Assembly: GCA_002698995.1 (NCBI GenBank)
Contig: PAAX01000020.1
Coordinates: 62,001-126,000 of the forward strand
Length of the DNA stretch: 64,000 bases
Source of the DNA: Ignavibacteriota bacterium
Lineage (GTDB): Bacteria; Bacteroidota; Ignavibacteria; Ignavibacteriales; Melioribacteraceae
Direction: 5' to 3'
Shown here: piece by piece, positions 63,755-64,000 of the stretch
Layout: each line of letters starts with the position of its first letter
Position numbering within the stretch: the first letter of the stretch is position 1
Made by a program: the position numbers and the translations under genes
The notes under the pieces: model-generated
Databases searched by the model: none
Told to the model about the DNA's origin: nothing
The model's input: only the letters and a program-made list of their open reading frames with translations

Positions 63755-64000
63755 ATGAAAAAAATCACGCCTAAGGAAAAAGAGCTGTTACTTCAAATTT
63801 TAGAGTATGGAATATTATCAACAAACCAAATCATGTTAATAAATGGAGTAGGGAAAAGAGAAGTACAAAGAAAATTAGAGAACCTTCGAAAAAAAGATTT
63901 AATAACTTTTCACAATATTAAGAAAGAAGGTAGGAAAGGTAGAACCGAGTATGTTTCATCTATAAGTGAAATCGGCGCAACAATTATTCGAAATGAATTT
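63755..64000 (+). CDS. Winged-helix DNA-binding protein, replication-relaxation-like (partial)
   Basis: The frame from ATG 63755 is open for 82 codons to the end of the window. AGGAAG lies eight bases before the start. The sequence KELLLQILEYGILSTNQI, then VQRKLENLRKKDLI and TEYVSSISEIGATII, reads as a winged helix with helix-turn-helix and wing, like replication-relaxation family proteins, which are usually carried on plasmids and integrated elements. The rest of the gene is beyond the window. Confidence 0.65.
   Translation, partial: MKKITPKEKELLLQILEYGILSTNQIMLINGVGKREVQRKLENLRKKDLITFHNIKKEGRKGRTEYVSSISEIGATIIRNEF

Noticed and set aside
1-64000. CRISPR arrays, insertion sequences, tRNA and rRNA genes
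   Set aside because: No regular spaced repeats, transposase frames or tRNA-like folds other than the tmRNA were seen on reading.

Overview
The window is about 64 kb of AT-rich, gene-dense chromosome from a member of the Bacteroidota/Chlorobiota group, most likely Ignavibacteriota (Ignavibacteriales or Melioribacter-like). The evidence is: two proteins ending in the NYPNPFNPTT-type type IX secretion (T9SS) sorting domain that is so common in that lineage; a PorV/UPF0164-family outer-membrane protein; a GWxTD-domain protein; a tmRNA whose tag reads GENNYALAA, as in Bacteroidota; an ATP synthase operon lacking the beta and epsilon genes; and regular use of Shine-Dalgarno sequences. No sequence search was possible, so the assignment is an inference from these traits.

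Layout. 1-9 kb: an envelope polysaccharide cluster with two GT4 and three GT2 glycosyltransferases, a polyprenyl-phosphate sugar transferase, an unusual GT2/pseudo-sugar-transferase fusion and an embedded L-2-hydroxyglutarate oxidase. 9-18.8 kb: accA, a thioesterase, a Wzx-like flippase, dut, dnaE, an enoyl-ACP reductase, trxA and the long-form serA. 18.8-28.6 kb: a surface block with a T9SS cargo protein, a TonB-dependent receptor, a very large secreted protein and a PorV-family barrel. 28.7-33.2 kb: a GWxTD protein, an LpxL-like acyltransferase, a GT9 heptosyltransferase, an M23 peptidase and a bactofilin. 33.2-38.6 kb: ATP synthase operon (two AtpI/AtpZ-like proteins, atpBEFHAG). 38.6-42.3 kb: ffh-rpsP-khpA-rimM-trmD-rplS, closed by a strong terminator. 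42.4-43.1 kb: a divergent MqnA-fold protein.

43.2-47.5 kb, minus strand: add, a small unknown protein, hutU and a second short-form serA form one operon. 47.7-56.5 kb, plus strand: a TPR protein, a DUF3467 protein, a periplasmic beta-propeller sensor fused to a class III adenylate cyclase, a second T9SS cargo protein, and a lipoprotein/outer-membrane-protein pair. 56.5-58.9 kb, minus strand: lptF-lptG. 59-62.9 kb: an M20 peptidase, a lipoprotein, YgfZ and a PduO-type cobalamin adenosyltransferase. ssrA (tmRNA) is at 62.93-63.28 kb. The last 0.7 kb holds a 9-bp direct repeat and the start of a winged-helix gene, which looks like the edge of an element inserted at ssrA.

Most of the window serves envelope biogenesis (polysaccharide, lipid A/LPS, lipoproteins, T9SS cargo, peptidoglycan) and core translation, secretion and energy functions. 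The points most worth a second look are the propeller-cyclase fusion, an intrinsic-terminator-like hairpin inside the acyltransferase coding sequence, the GT2/pseudo-sugar-transferase fusion, the MqnA-like orphan and the ssrA-adjacent boundary.
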